The position numbers and the translations under genes are program-made. Below the pieces are notes generated by a model, which worked only from the letters and a program-made list of their open reading frames with translations, had not been told where the DNA came from and ran no database searches. From NCBI GenBank assembly GCA_003232445.1, contig QIJM01000524.1, forward strand, positions 1 through 11,101: a stretch of DNA of 11,101 nt, written 5' to 3'. Source of the stretch: Paraglaciecola arctica. GTDB lineage: Bacteria > Pseudomonadota > Gammaproteobacteria > Enterobacterales > Alteromonadaceae. Below are positions 1 to 6,177 of this stretch, one piece after another; the first letter of the stretch is position 1; each line of letters begins with the position of its first letter.

Positions 1-12
1 ATTACCGTTGAT

Positions 13-936
13 TTATCTTTCAATGAAAGAAGTGAAACCCAGCTTTAACTGAATCTTTAACCACATTCGATACCATTTATTATGCACAGAAACTAATAGC
101 ACCTTTAATACATCCATTACCGTTAGGCTTAACTCATCATTTCTTTCCATAACTTCACGAAAGGCATTAAAGGGCGGAGCAAGATCTTTTAAAATGGCAA
201 ACCATGTGAGTTTATTTTCCATATCAACGTTTGAAGAACTGAGCTTATAAAAACCACCAACAGTTCTTCTTAGTTTATGACGCATTTCTTTTAATTGTTT
301 TCTAGCGGGGTGAGAGATGCAACAGTTTTCACCATAAACCAACGTAAACCCAGCCTTAACGGCTCTTTGCGTAAATTCATGATCTGCTCCGGAAAAGGTT
401 TCATCATCAAAGGTTCCAATCTTATCAATAACCTCTTTGGTTATGGCTAAATTGGCCGTAACCGAGCGACCTAACTTAGCGTTTTCTTTTTGAGGAAAAG
501 CCAGAACAGTTTCATAAGTTTCTAATAACGTTTTAGCACTAATGTCTTGACTAAAAACGACCACATTACCTGCAATTAAATCGCATTGAGTTTCATTGAA
601 TGTGATCAATAAATTAACCAGCCAATTGGGTGCAGGTATGCAATCGCTATCTGTGAACGCAATATATTGGCTAGAAACAGATTTTAACGCTTTATTTCTT
701 GCTGCATAAGAGCCAGCTTTACTTTCAGATAAAAATGTTATGTTAGAAAATGATTTATATTTTTTAATCATGTCTTGATCGATAAATGAAGAGCCATTAT
801 CGACAACTGAAACTTCAAAGTTGATGTTTCCTACTTGCTCTGTCAAAGCAACAAGGCATTTATCTAGGCGGTGGTAATCGTTATAAACTGGAATAATTAT
901 TAATATGTCAAAATTAGAACTAGATTTACTTTCCAT
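13..936 (-). CDS. Family 2 glycosyltransferase (GT-A fold)
   Basis: 307-residue protein that probably transfers a sugar from a nucleotide-sugar donor to a growing polysaccharide on the cytoplasmic face of the inner membrane. The N-terminus has the GT2 start (IIIPVYND, residues 13-20) and a VDNGS nucleotide-binding motif near 45-49. A TDSDC metal-binding DXD motif lies near 95-99, and ADHEF near 184-188 occupies the usual place of the catalytic acidic motif. No clear transmembrane segment is seen. The ATG overlaps the end of the upstream GT2 gene by 11 bases, and an AGGA sits 9 bases before it inside that gene, so the two are probably translationally coupled. It is the last gene visible on the left and its stop lies 12 bases from the window edge, so what follows is unknown. 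Sugar and linkage specificity cannot be read from the sequence. Confidence 0.93.
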   Translation of the reverse strand: MESKSSSNFDILIIIPVYNDYHRLDKCLVALTEQVGNINFEVSVVDNGSSFIDQDMIKKYKSFSNITFLSESKAGSYAARNKALKSVSSQYIAFTDSDCIPAPNWLVNLLITFNETQCDLIAGNVVVFSQDISAKTLLETYETVLAFPQKENAKLGRSVTANLAITKEVIDKIGTFDDETFSGADHEFTQRAVKAGFTLVYGENCCISHPARKQLKEMRHKLRRTVGGFYKLSSSNVDMENKLTWFAILKDLAPPFNAFREVMERNDELSLTVMDVLKVLLVSVHNKWYRMWLKIQLKLGFTSFIER

Positions 937-1762
937 GTCTATAAATCCTAAATAAGTCCCATAAATTTAAATGAGTAATGCATAATTTTTTGAGGATACC
1001 TTTAATAGGAGTTTCAGAGAGGATGGAACAATTTACAGCCAGTGAAACTCTCGCACTTTTTGTCATCAAGCGTTTATATTTTGATAGGTACAAACGGTAG
1101 CCTTTTTTTATACGGCTAGGGTGCGTAATTCGGCCTTGTTCGTGATCAGTATGAGTTATATAACTCCGTGTATAGACACGTTTGGCAGGCCCTAACGTAC
1201 AAATTAAGTTTGTGAAAAAATCATAGTCTTGCCATGCTGGGTATTTTTCATCAAAAAACACATTATTTTCGATAAGGTCTGAACGCTTAACAAAAACTTG
1301 ATTACCTACGTAATTTCGTCTGAAAATATCTTTTGCTGTAATTTTTTTATTGTAATAATGACTTTTTTTGTAGCGTACACCGTCAAACGTATAACTTAAG
1401 CCACACAGAAAAGAGACCCCTTCCTCATAGCCATTTACAAAATCTTGGATGCGACTTTTTGTGAAACGATCGTCATCATCTAAACCGGTAATATATATAC
1501 CAGTCGCTTTATTAATGGCTAAATTTCTAGCGACACAAGCACCCTGTGAAATTTCATTTCGTATATAAATAATATTATGATGTTTGTCTGTAAACATTTT
1601 TACTCTTTCGGGTGTGTCATCTGTAGAGCCATCATCACTGATTAATAATTCAATATTGTTATACGTTTGTGCCAACACACTATTAATGGCCCTTATCAGC
1701 ATTTCAGGGCGGTTTTTTGTCGTTATATAGATACTAACTAAGGGCGTTATTTTTTGTTCCAT
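926..1762 (-). CDS. Family 2 glycosyltransferase (GT-A fold)
   Basis: 278-residue GT2 enzyme with textbook motifs: SIYITTKNRPE at residues 10-20, SDDGSTDD at 42-49, and a run of four aspartates (LDDDD, 94-98) as the metal-binding DXD site. WQDYDFF near 177-183 is the likely acidic acceptor/catalytic motif. It resembles bacterial O-antigen and capsule glycosyltransferases with a short C-terminal extension. The ribosome binding site before its ATG is weak (GGGAT lies far upstream), which may mean translation depends on the preceding gene, whose stop is 46 bases upstream. It overlaps the next GT2 gene by 11 bases. The gene is complete, with no sign of damage, unlike the glycosyltransferase genes further upstream. 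Donor and acceptor are unknown. Confidence 0.93.
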   Translation of the reverse strand: MEQKITPLVSIYITTKNRPEMLIRAINSVLAQTYNNIELLISDDGSTDDTPERVKMFTDKHHNIIYIRNEISQGACVARNLAINKATGIYITGLDDDDRFTKSRIQDFVNGYEEGVSFLCGLSYTFDGVRYKKSHYYNKKITAKDIFRRNYVGNQVFVKRSDLIENNVFFDEKYPAWQDYDFFTNLICTLGPAKRVYTRSYITHTDHEQGRITHPSRIKKGYRLYLSKYKRLMTKSARVSLAVNCSILSETPIKGILKKLCITHLNLWDLFRIYRHGK

Positions 1763-1808
1763 AAATACTTAATATCCCATGATGTATGAAATAATTATAC
1801 TGTCATTA

Positions 1809-2747
1809 TTAATCACGTTGAGTCTTTGACTTTATCGTTCCATTTAAATAAGCCATACCCTTTAATAGCTTGAAGATAATAGATTTTATAGCGAAAGGGA
1901 GTGGGAAATTTTTAAAAATCACTTTAAAAATAGGGGATATGATAGTAATCATAAATTCAATTAAAATTGTAGGTAATACCTGCAATATTACCGGAGCTGT
2001 ATTAATATCAATTTTGGAATAATTCATCAAATTATACGATGTAGGATGCTTTAGTCTAAATACTTCAGCGTTATAACGACCTGACAAATAAAATTTAGTT
2101 AAATAGGTCTCCAATGTTGTACTGTCGGTATGATTTACAATTAAAGATTTATCATAAGTAATATTTATATTTGGAAACTGCTCTTTTAGACGAATTAAAA
2201 AATCTCTGTCTTCAAATCCATATTTCTTAAAATCAAGACTGAAACCTTCTATTTGATCATAAAAGTCTCTTTTAACCGTTACACACGCACTTGTTAATTC
2301 TAGCTCCCATTGTTCTGATACTTGGGCTCTTTTTTCTTGTATCTTCTTTTCAAAATCTTCAAAAAAGTTTTCCTCATTGAAAAATTTGATATCGCCGAAT
2401 ATAAGTTCAAAGCCGTCATTTACTGAGGCTACAACTCCTTTCACGTATCCCGCTTCAGGTTCACAGTCAACATCTAAAAAGCTAACGAATTCACCTGAAC
2501 TAACCTCTACACCTTTATTTATGGCAGCCGAACGTCCCATGTTTTTAGGTAAACGTAAGATTCTAAATTTCATTTTAGAATCTTCAGATAAAGTAAAATC
2601 TATCGGGTCTTCAGAGCCATCATCAACTAAAATGACTTCAACCAACTCGCTTGCTTCTTGAGAGTCTATTTTCATCACTGTTTTATATGCTTGCTCACTA
2701 TCATTTAAAACAGGTATAACCATACTTAATAATGGTTTTAGGGTCAT
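1809..2747 (-). CDS. Family 2 glycosyltransferase with hydrophobic C-terminus
   Basis: 312-residue GT2 protein: SMVIPVLND at residues 8-16, VDDGSED at 41-47, LDVD as DXD at 91-94, and FEDRD near 178-182 as the acidic motif. After the catalytic domain there is a strongly hydrophobic stretch (about 252-275) and a second weaker one (about 281-300), which probably anchor the protein to the inner membrane. An AAGGT lies just before the ATG and overlaps the TAG that ends a GT4 remnant one base upstream, so this gene kept its native start although its upstream neighbour has been gutted. It is one of the most AT-rich parts of the window (hand count 16 G+C in the 60 bases 2161-2220). Substrate unknown. 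Confidence 0.92.
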   Translation of the reverse strand: MTLKPLLSMVIPVLNDSEQAYKTVMKIDSQEASELVEVILVDDGSEDPIDFTLSEDSKMKFRILRLPKNMGRSAAINKGVEVSSGEFVSFLDVDCEPEAGYVKGVVASVNDGFELIFGDIKFFNEENFFEDFEKKIQEKRAQVSEQWELELTSACVTVKRDFYDQIEGFSLDFKKYGFEDRDFLIRLKEQFPNINITYDKSLIVNHTDSTTLETYLTKFYLSGRYNAEVFRLKHPTSYNLMNYSKIDINTAPVILQVLPTILIEFMITIISPIFKVIFKNFPLPFAIKSIIFKLLKGMAYLNGTIKSKTQRD

Positions 2748-2748
2748 T

Positions 2749-3028
2749 CTACCTTAATCCTTTATATTCTTGAGTAAATCCTTGTGCGTACTGAGTTATT
2801 TTAGCAAGGCGGTGTTGATAACACTATTGAAATAGCTTCTCTAATGTCTTTTTCTTCAGACAGCCTTCCAATAAATAAAATCAACTTTTCACTTGAATGT
2901 TTTTGTAGCTTGCTTTGCAGATCTACTGTTTTTTTCTTGTCGAGATCTGGTAGTGGTAGTATTCCTGTAGGTAATCGTAATAATGGGGTATTTACTTCTG
3001 GCGCTAATTCACGTGTTACTTTAATCAG
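2749..3028 (-). pseudogene. Remnant of a GT4 glycosyltransferase (central and C-terminal pieces)
   Basis: On the minus strand, 3028 to 2801 reads as an open stretch of 75 codons without a start. It includes LPTGILPLPDLD followed by LILFIGRLSEEKDI. The pattern of a short Gly/Pro hinge and then FIGRLSEEK is the start of the GT4 C-terminal Rossmann domain (compare VGRLAPEK in the neighbouring GT4 gene). The frame ends at a TAA at 2803-2801. A second frame then reads 18 codons (AKITQYAQGFTQEYKGLR) to a TAG at 2751-2749, which looks like a GT4 C-terminal tail. The donor-binding E-x7-E region, normally between these pieces, is missing. I infer an internal deletion of well over 100 codons in a once complete gene. 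Its stop lies one base from the next ATG, as expected of a former operon gene. It cannot encode an active enzyme. Confidence 0.72.
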
Positions 3029-3162
3029 TCAGTGTGAGAAATATCATCCGCATCCATTCTTGCTATAAACTGTCCAGTCGAAGCTGCAATACCTTTATTA
3101 AGAGAACAGGGCAAACCGAGATTTTTTTGGTTAATAATGACCGATACAATTGGTTTAGTCAT
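3025..3162 (-). pseudogene. Remnant of a GT2 glycosyltransferase with internal deletion
   Basis: A 45-codon minus-strand frame starts MTKPIVSVII, a typical GT2 N-terminus, and then jumps directly to NLGLPCSLNKGIAASTG and ARMDADDISH. In intact GT2 enzymes these segments are separated by roughly 60 residues carrying the DDGS nucleotide-binding motif; here they are joined. The DXD motif (MDADD) is kept. The frame ends in TGA where related proteins usually continue with Asp-Arg-Leu, so CGA to TGA is a plausible nonsense change. It runs straight into the GT4 remnant, giving a GT2-GT4 chimera of two damaged genes. No convincing ribosome binding site precedes the ATG. It is too small to work as a glycosyltransferase. 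Confidence 0.75.
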
Positions 3163-3218
3163 GCTAAAAAAAATCGCAAATCAAAAGAGTTTTGTATTGT
3201 CGTTTGCTCTGCAGGGTT

Positions 3219-4392
3219 TTAGATAAGTTCATGTAATGTTTCCTCAAATTCACTCAATATTGTAGCCCAATCATAAGCCTGACTTGTCGTAATACTTTTG
3301 TATCTAATAGAGACTAAGTCATCTGAATTCACTACTAGCTCTATGGTTTTCGTCAAACTTTGCGGATCACCCATCTTATAAACAAAGCCATTTACTTTAT
3401 GCTTAATCACGTCAGTTATTTGAATAATGTCAGAGCCTATACATATCATACCTGCGGCCATAGCTTCTACTAGAGATACAGGCATTCCTTCGCGTTCAGA
3501 AGGCAATACAAAAATATCATGTTGTTCCATCAACTTGGGTATTTCTGCGTGCGGTAGTGCTCCTGCCATCACGATATTTTGAACCTTGTGCTGACTGAGT
3601 AGTTTTTGTATCGCAGCTTTTTCCGGACCATCTCCCACAATTGTCAGCGTTACATCATTGAAATCTGATCTGATCATAGCGTTCACTAAATCTAGTATTC
3701 TTTTTTCTGGTGCTAATCTGCCGACAAAAAGCAGCTTCTTAGGGACGTTATCCCTACTGTGATCATTGCGAAATTGCGCTATATCTAATCCCATCGGAAT
3801 AACTGAACAGGGCACATTGCCTAAGGTACGTTCTATTTGTCGTTTTATTTCGGAACCTACCACCGTTATCTTATTGCATTTCGAGAATATAAAATTCCTG
3901 ATTTTGTTAAAAACAGCCCCTTTTAACCCAAATACATCACTGCCATGACTGCTAACCAACAACTTCATATTTTTATTAAACAACTGTTTATAAATAGCGG
4001 ACGTTAATCCCTGAGGCCTGAGGAATAATCCAATGGGCATTAATTAAATCAATATTATTGTTTCGGCAAATTTTTGAAATGGCGAAGAGCTGAAATATAA
4101 AGAAAAATGGTAGTTGCAACAGCAGACCTTTATTCTGCTTAATATTAGGCAAAATGGCGCCATTTGCTAATAACCTTTTACCGGGCCAATACTTAAACCG
4201 GATGATTTCCATGCCATCACGAAATTCAACAGGAGTGCACCCAGATGAGTACGGTACAAGTACTGTTACATTAAAGTTATTGGTTAATCGCTTGGTTAGT
4301 TCGTATATGAAAGCAGGTGTAGCATCACCATCTAAAAAAGTTGGGAATGTTGATGCGGTAACCAAAATATGTTTTTTCACGGGCTTATTCAT
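3219..4392 (-). pseudogene. GT4 glycosyltransferase disrupted by a 7-bp tandem duplication
   Basis: Two frames together form one GT4 (GT-B fold) enzyme. The first frame from ATG at 4392 reads HILVTASTFPTF through LINAHWIIPQ, then runs off-frame to a stop at 3988, giving a 134-residue product. The second frame continues GLTSAIYKQ, SSHGSDVFG, VGRLAPEK and the donor-binding EGMPVSLVE (E-x7-E) to the stop at 3219. The break lies exactly at a perfect tandem duplication at 4010-4023. Removing one 7-base copy restores IIPQGLTS and a 388-residue protein, normal for GT4 enzymes. I chose ATG 4392 over the TTG at 4407 because AAGAGA lies just before it. No other lesion is visible, so the damage looks recent or reversible. 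The ATG at 4040 in the second frame is probably not a genuine start, because a GT4 C-terminal half alone would lack the acceptor domain. Confidence 0.88.
4010..4023. repeat. Perfect 7-bp tandem duplication causing a frameshift
   Basis: Plus strand reads CCTGAGGCCTGAGG, two exact head-to-tail copies of CCTGAGG. It lies inside the GT4 gene, at codons 124-125 of the restored protein. Because 7 is not a multiple of 3, the extra copy shifts the frame; one copy gives a continuous reading frame. Replication slippage is the likely origin and could also reverse it. Confidence 0.93.
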
Positions 4393-4399
4393 ATATCTC

Positions 4400-4501
4400 T
4401 TAACCAAGCGACTTAATACTGAATTTGATTATTGTCACAAATGTCTTTATAAAACAATCCGCTACACTTTGTCGTTTTTTGTAATCAGTCTTTATTAACG
4501 A
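4400..4501 (-). pseudogene. Possible C-terminal tail of a lost gene
   Basis: A 33-codon minus-strand frame with no start codon carries a basic, amphipathic sequence (DYKKRQSVADCFIKTF, then VTIIKFSIKSLG). It ends in TAA only 7 bases before the ATG of the broken GT4 gene. The spacing is typical of a gene end in a tightly packed operon, and similar basic hydrophobic tails occur at the C-termini of GT2 enzymes. It may be the surviving end of the GT2 remnant that begins at 4732, or of another deleted gene. There is no diagnostic motif, so this rests mainly on position and composition. Confidence 0.35.
4413..4440 (-). promoter_or_regulatory. Possible weak sigma-70 promoter upstream of the broken GT4 gene
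   Basis: The minus strand carries TTGTGA (4440-4435), a 16-base spacer, and TATTAA (4418-4413), about 20 bases before the ATG at 4392. Both boxes deviate from consensus, the spacer is one base short of optimal, and the region is AT-rich, so chance matches are expected. Confidence 0.2.
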
Positions 4502-4540
4502 CTAATGAGCCCTTAAGGCTTATCCTCATCGTACTTTTGA

Positions 4541-4732
4541 TCATTTAACTGCAATTCGTTGTAAATTTTTTTTAAAAGGTGAAAAATGCGCGACTTTGGC
4601 GGTATTTCTATCACCCACAACACCATCGGCTTTACCGTCGAGTATGGGTTGGATTAGTTTGGGAATGTCATTGAATGTTGCTGGTAAAGTCGCTTCTTCA
4701 TTGAAACAGGGGATTTGGACAATTAACTTCAT
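4541..4732 (-). pseudogene. Remnant of a GT2 glycosyltransferase with its catalytic core deleted
   Basis: A 63-codon frame starts MKLIVQIPCFNEEATLP, the N-terminus of a recognisable GT2 subgroup. After FNDIP it jumps to KLIQPILDGKAD and GDRNTAKVAHFSPFKK, which in intact members lies just after the DXD region. The DDGS and DXD motifs that should lie between, roughly 70 residues, are absent, and the protein stops after LQRIAVK, losing the C-terminal part. In the family both flanks of the missing segment tend to contain a DIP-like sequence, so deletion between short direct repeats is plausible (inference). The reading frame itself is open, but without the nucleotide- and metal-binding residues it cannot transfer sugar. 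A 16-bp tandem repeat occupies the place of its upstream control region, and no good ribosome binding site is seen. Confidence 0.8.
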
Positions 4733-4764
4733 TGGGATATATTAACTCTGGGATATATTAACTC
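4733..4764. repeat. Perfect 16-bp tandem repeat (two copies)
   Basis: Plus strand has TGGGATATATTAACTC at 4733-4748 and again at 4749-4764 with no mismatch. It directly abuts the ATG of the GT2 remnant (start at 4732) and would form its 5' leader. The perfect identity suggests a recent duplication. A further ACTC follows at 4765-4768. Confidence 0.93.
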
Positions 4765-5000
4765 ACTCAGTCAATGCAATTGTAATTTATGTGTAAGCTT
4801 ATAGTATTACGTTATTAACATTGCAGTTATTATAACTTTAAATGTTATTCCGCCCTGGCGGTTACCCTGACTTCGCAGTTGTTTAGGGATAATTTATTCT
4901 ATTCTTACTGTACAACTGTCGTTCCGCACTTAAATAATCAATTAAAATTGTTAAGTATCATATTAAAAGCTTAAAAACCGCCCAAGCCAGTCGTTATCTG
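4765..5000. other. AT-rich non-coding stretch
   Basis: No protein-like reading frame was recognised on either strand. It contains a short GC-rich palindrome, CCGCCCTGGCGG, at 4850-4861, with a 5-base stem but only a 2-base loop and no T-run. It also holds a weak 6-base inverted pair, CAGTTG at 4876-4881 and CAACTG at 4913-4918. It lies next to the istB fragment and could include decayed insertion-sequence end or istA DNA, but nothing here proves that. Confidence 0.4.
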
Positions 5001-5116
5001 GTGGTGCGACAACTCAAACTCAATGGCATGGCAACTGCCCTTGATATGCAACAGAACAACCAGGCAACTACGACAACCTGAGCTTCGAAGAGGGCATTGG
5101 ACTGCTCATCGATATG
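5001..5116 (+). mobile_element. istB: istB remnant of an IS21-family insertion sequence (N-terminal fragment)
   Basis: The plus strand reads RQLKLNGMATALDMQQ from 5007. After one missing base near 5068 it continues YDNLSFEEGIGLLIDM to 5116. The spacing and residues of LKLNGMA-x-AL followed by LSFEE-x-x-GLL-x-D match the N-terminus of IstB, the AAA+ helper ATPase of IS21-type transposition (family knowledge). Only about 37 codons survive. The Walker A and B region is missing, no istA partner is seen, and the frame is broken. It is the only coding trace on the plus strand. The right edge joins AT-rich DNA about 30 bases from the sulfotransferase stop. It marks a past insertion followed by deletion and is a candidate agent for the rearrangements nearby. 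No terminal inverted repeats or target duplication could be identified. Confidence 0.68.
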
Positions 5117-5145
5117 TTTCTCATTTTTTCGTATATCAATTTTGA

Positions 5146-6177
5146 CTAATCGCTATTATCTAGCATCAAGGAAAGGTTATGTTCACATATATTTTCATGA
5201 TGACTAAACCATGGATCATCAGCATATTTTTTCCAGCGTTGCGGTGACGGAGCTTGAATAATGCTACTTAGTTTAGTTGTATCCACATCAATATTGAGTA
5301 GTGAAAAGATATTATTAATTTCCTGATTTGGATTTTCCATTAAATTGTCATAACTAATGCTTAAATTAGAAAACTTAACACCATGTAAATATGACAGTTT
5401 CCAAAGGTAATAAAATCTTTGGTAGGGATGTGGGGTATTGAGAATGTCGAGAACTGGATAATATTTAGCTAAATCTCTACACCAAACATCAAGATAAAAT
5501 GCATCTTGATAGGTGTGCTCAATGTCATCCTTGTTCATAAGTTTGGAGTCGGTGAGAAATGAGCACCATTGATCTCTTGGATGACGATACAAATGAAGGA
5601 TCTTAGCCTTGGGAAAGTTTTTTATCAGCCATGAAAGCCTAAAATCTACTCTATTAAACTGCAGAACAGGTCTCTTAGCTGACTTAGAAATAAGTTGCAG
5701 TATATATTCCCTCATTTTGGGATCCCAAGATGTATCTGTCATCATTAGTTTTGAATGGATCCAACTTTCAGAATATAGCTCCCCTAGTTCCGCTAAATTT
5801 TCATATTCGGCCCAATAGTCATTCACACCTCTATGAGAAACATCCACATTATCTCCGCGGAAATTCTTGTCAAACCAACGACGCTCATTAAAAGGTTCAT
5901 AATAGGATGTACATATGCCTGTTTCCCTGAATAAATTCCACAGTAAGGTTGAACCACTGCGAAACCTACTCGTAATAAATACTATGTCTTCACGGGATGA
6001 GTGTTGTTTTTCAGCGTCTAAGCTTTTATTAACGAAGTAGGGCGATGATGTGTTATTTATCTTCGGAGTATCTAGAGTCGCATTTATAATATTGTTATTT
6101 ATCTCTTGCTGTGACTCATGTACACGTAAAAGTTGATTGAAAAGATTTATTATCTTTTTTTTGATTTTGGCTTTCAT
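5146..6177 (-). CDS. PAPS-dependent sulfotransferase family protein
   Basis: 343-residue protein predicted to transfer sulfate from PAPS to a sugar hydroxyl. The 5'-phosphosulfate binding loop is seen as TSRFRSGSTLLW (residues 69-80). The 3'-phosphate binding region is LYRHPRDQWCSF (196-207), with Arg and Ser in the expected places. SISYDNLMENP (273-283) matches the conserved segment near the C-terminal part of the family. The first 60 residues are basic and then Asn-rich, without a signal peptide, so a cytoplasmic location is likely. Its ATG overlaps the stop of the upstream GT4 gene in an ATGA, so the pair is translationally coupled. The context implies sulfation of the polysaccharide or its precursor. 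Acceptor identity is unknown, and a role on a lipid or small molecule cannot be excluded. Confidence 0.87.
   Translation of the reverse strand: MKAKIKKKIINLFNQLLRVHESQQEINNNIINATLDTPKINNTSSPYFVNKSLDAEKQHSSREDIVFITSRFRSGSTLLWNLFRETGICTSYYEPFNERRWFDKNFRGDNVDVSHRGVNDYWAEYENLAELGELYSESWIHSKLMMTDTSWDPKMREYILQLISKSAKRPVLQFNRVDFRLSWLIKNFPKAKILHLYRHPRDQWCSFLTDSKLMNKDDIEHTYQDAFYLDVWCRDLAKYYPVLDILNTPHPYQRFYYLWKLSYLHGVKFSNLSISYDNLMENPNQEINNIFSLLNIDVDTTKLSSIIQAPSPQRWKKYADDPWFSHHENICEHNLSLMLDNSD

Noticed and set aside
3160..3200. Possible terminator with a T-run after the broken GT4 gene (minus strand)
   Set aside because: The only stem before the T-run is 5 AT-rich pairs (CAAAA/TTTTG) separated from it by several bases; too weak.
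2844..3222. Plus-strand open frames of 74 and 62 codons in the gap between GT genes
   Set aside because: They overlap the GT2 and GT4 remnants read on the minus strand, show low-complexity Ser-rich content and no family motif; the minus-strand reading explains the DNA better.
4040..4040. ATG at the start of the second GT4 frame as an independent gene start
   Set aside because: No good ribosome binding site. The first dozen codons are out-of-frame readings of the conserved upstream part, so it arises from the frameshift.
4154..4498. Plus-strand open frame of 114 codons
   Set aside because: It is antisense to the N-terminal half of the GT4 gene, which has clear motifs, and has no recognisable domain.
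4505..4525. Hairpin AGCC/GGCT on the minus strand after the GT2 remnant
   Set aside because: Four-base stem with no T-run; expected by chance.
4850..4861. GC-rich palindrome CCGCCCTGGCGG as a terminator or IS end
   Set aside because: The loop is only 2 bases, no T-run follows on either strand, and no matching inverted copy was found elsewhere in the window.
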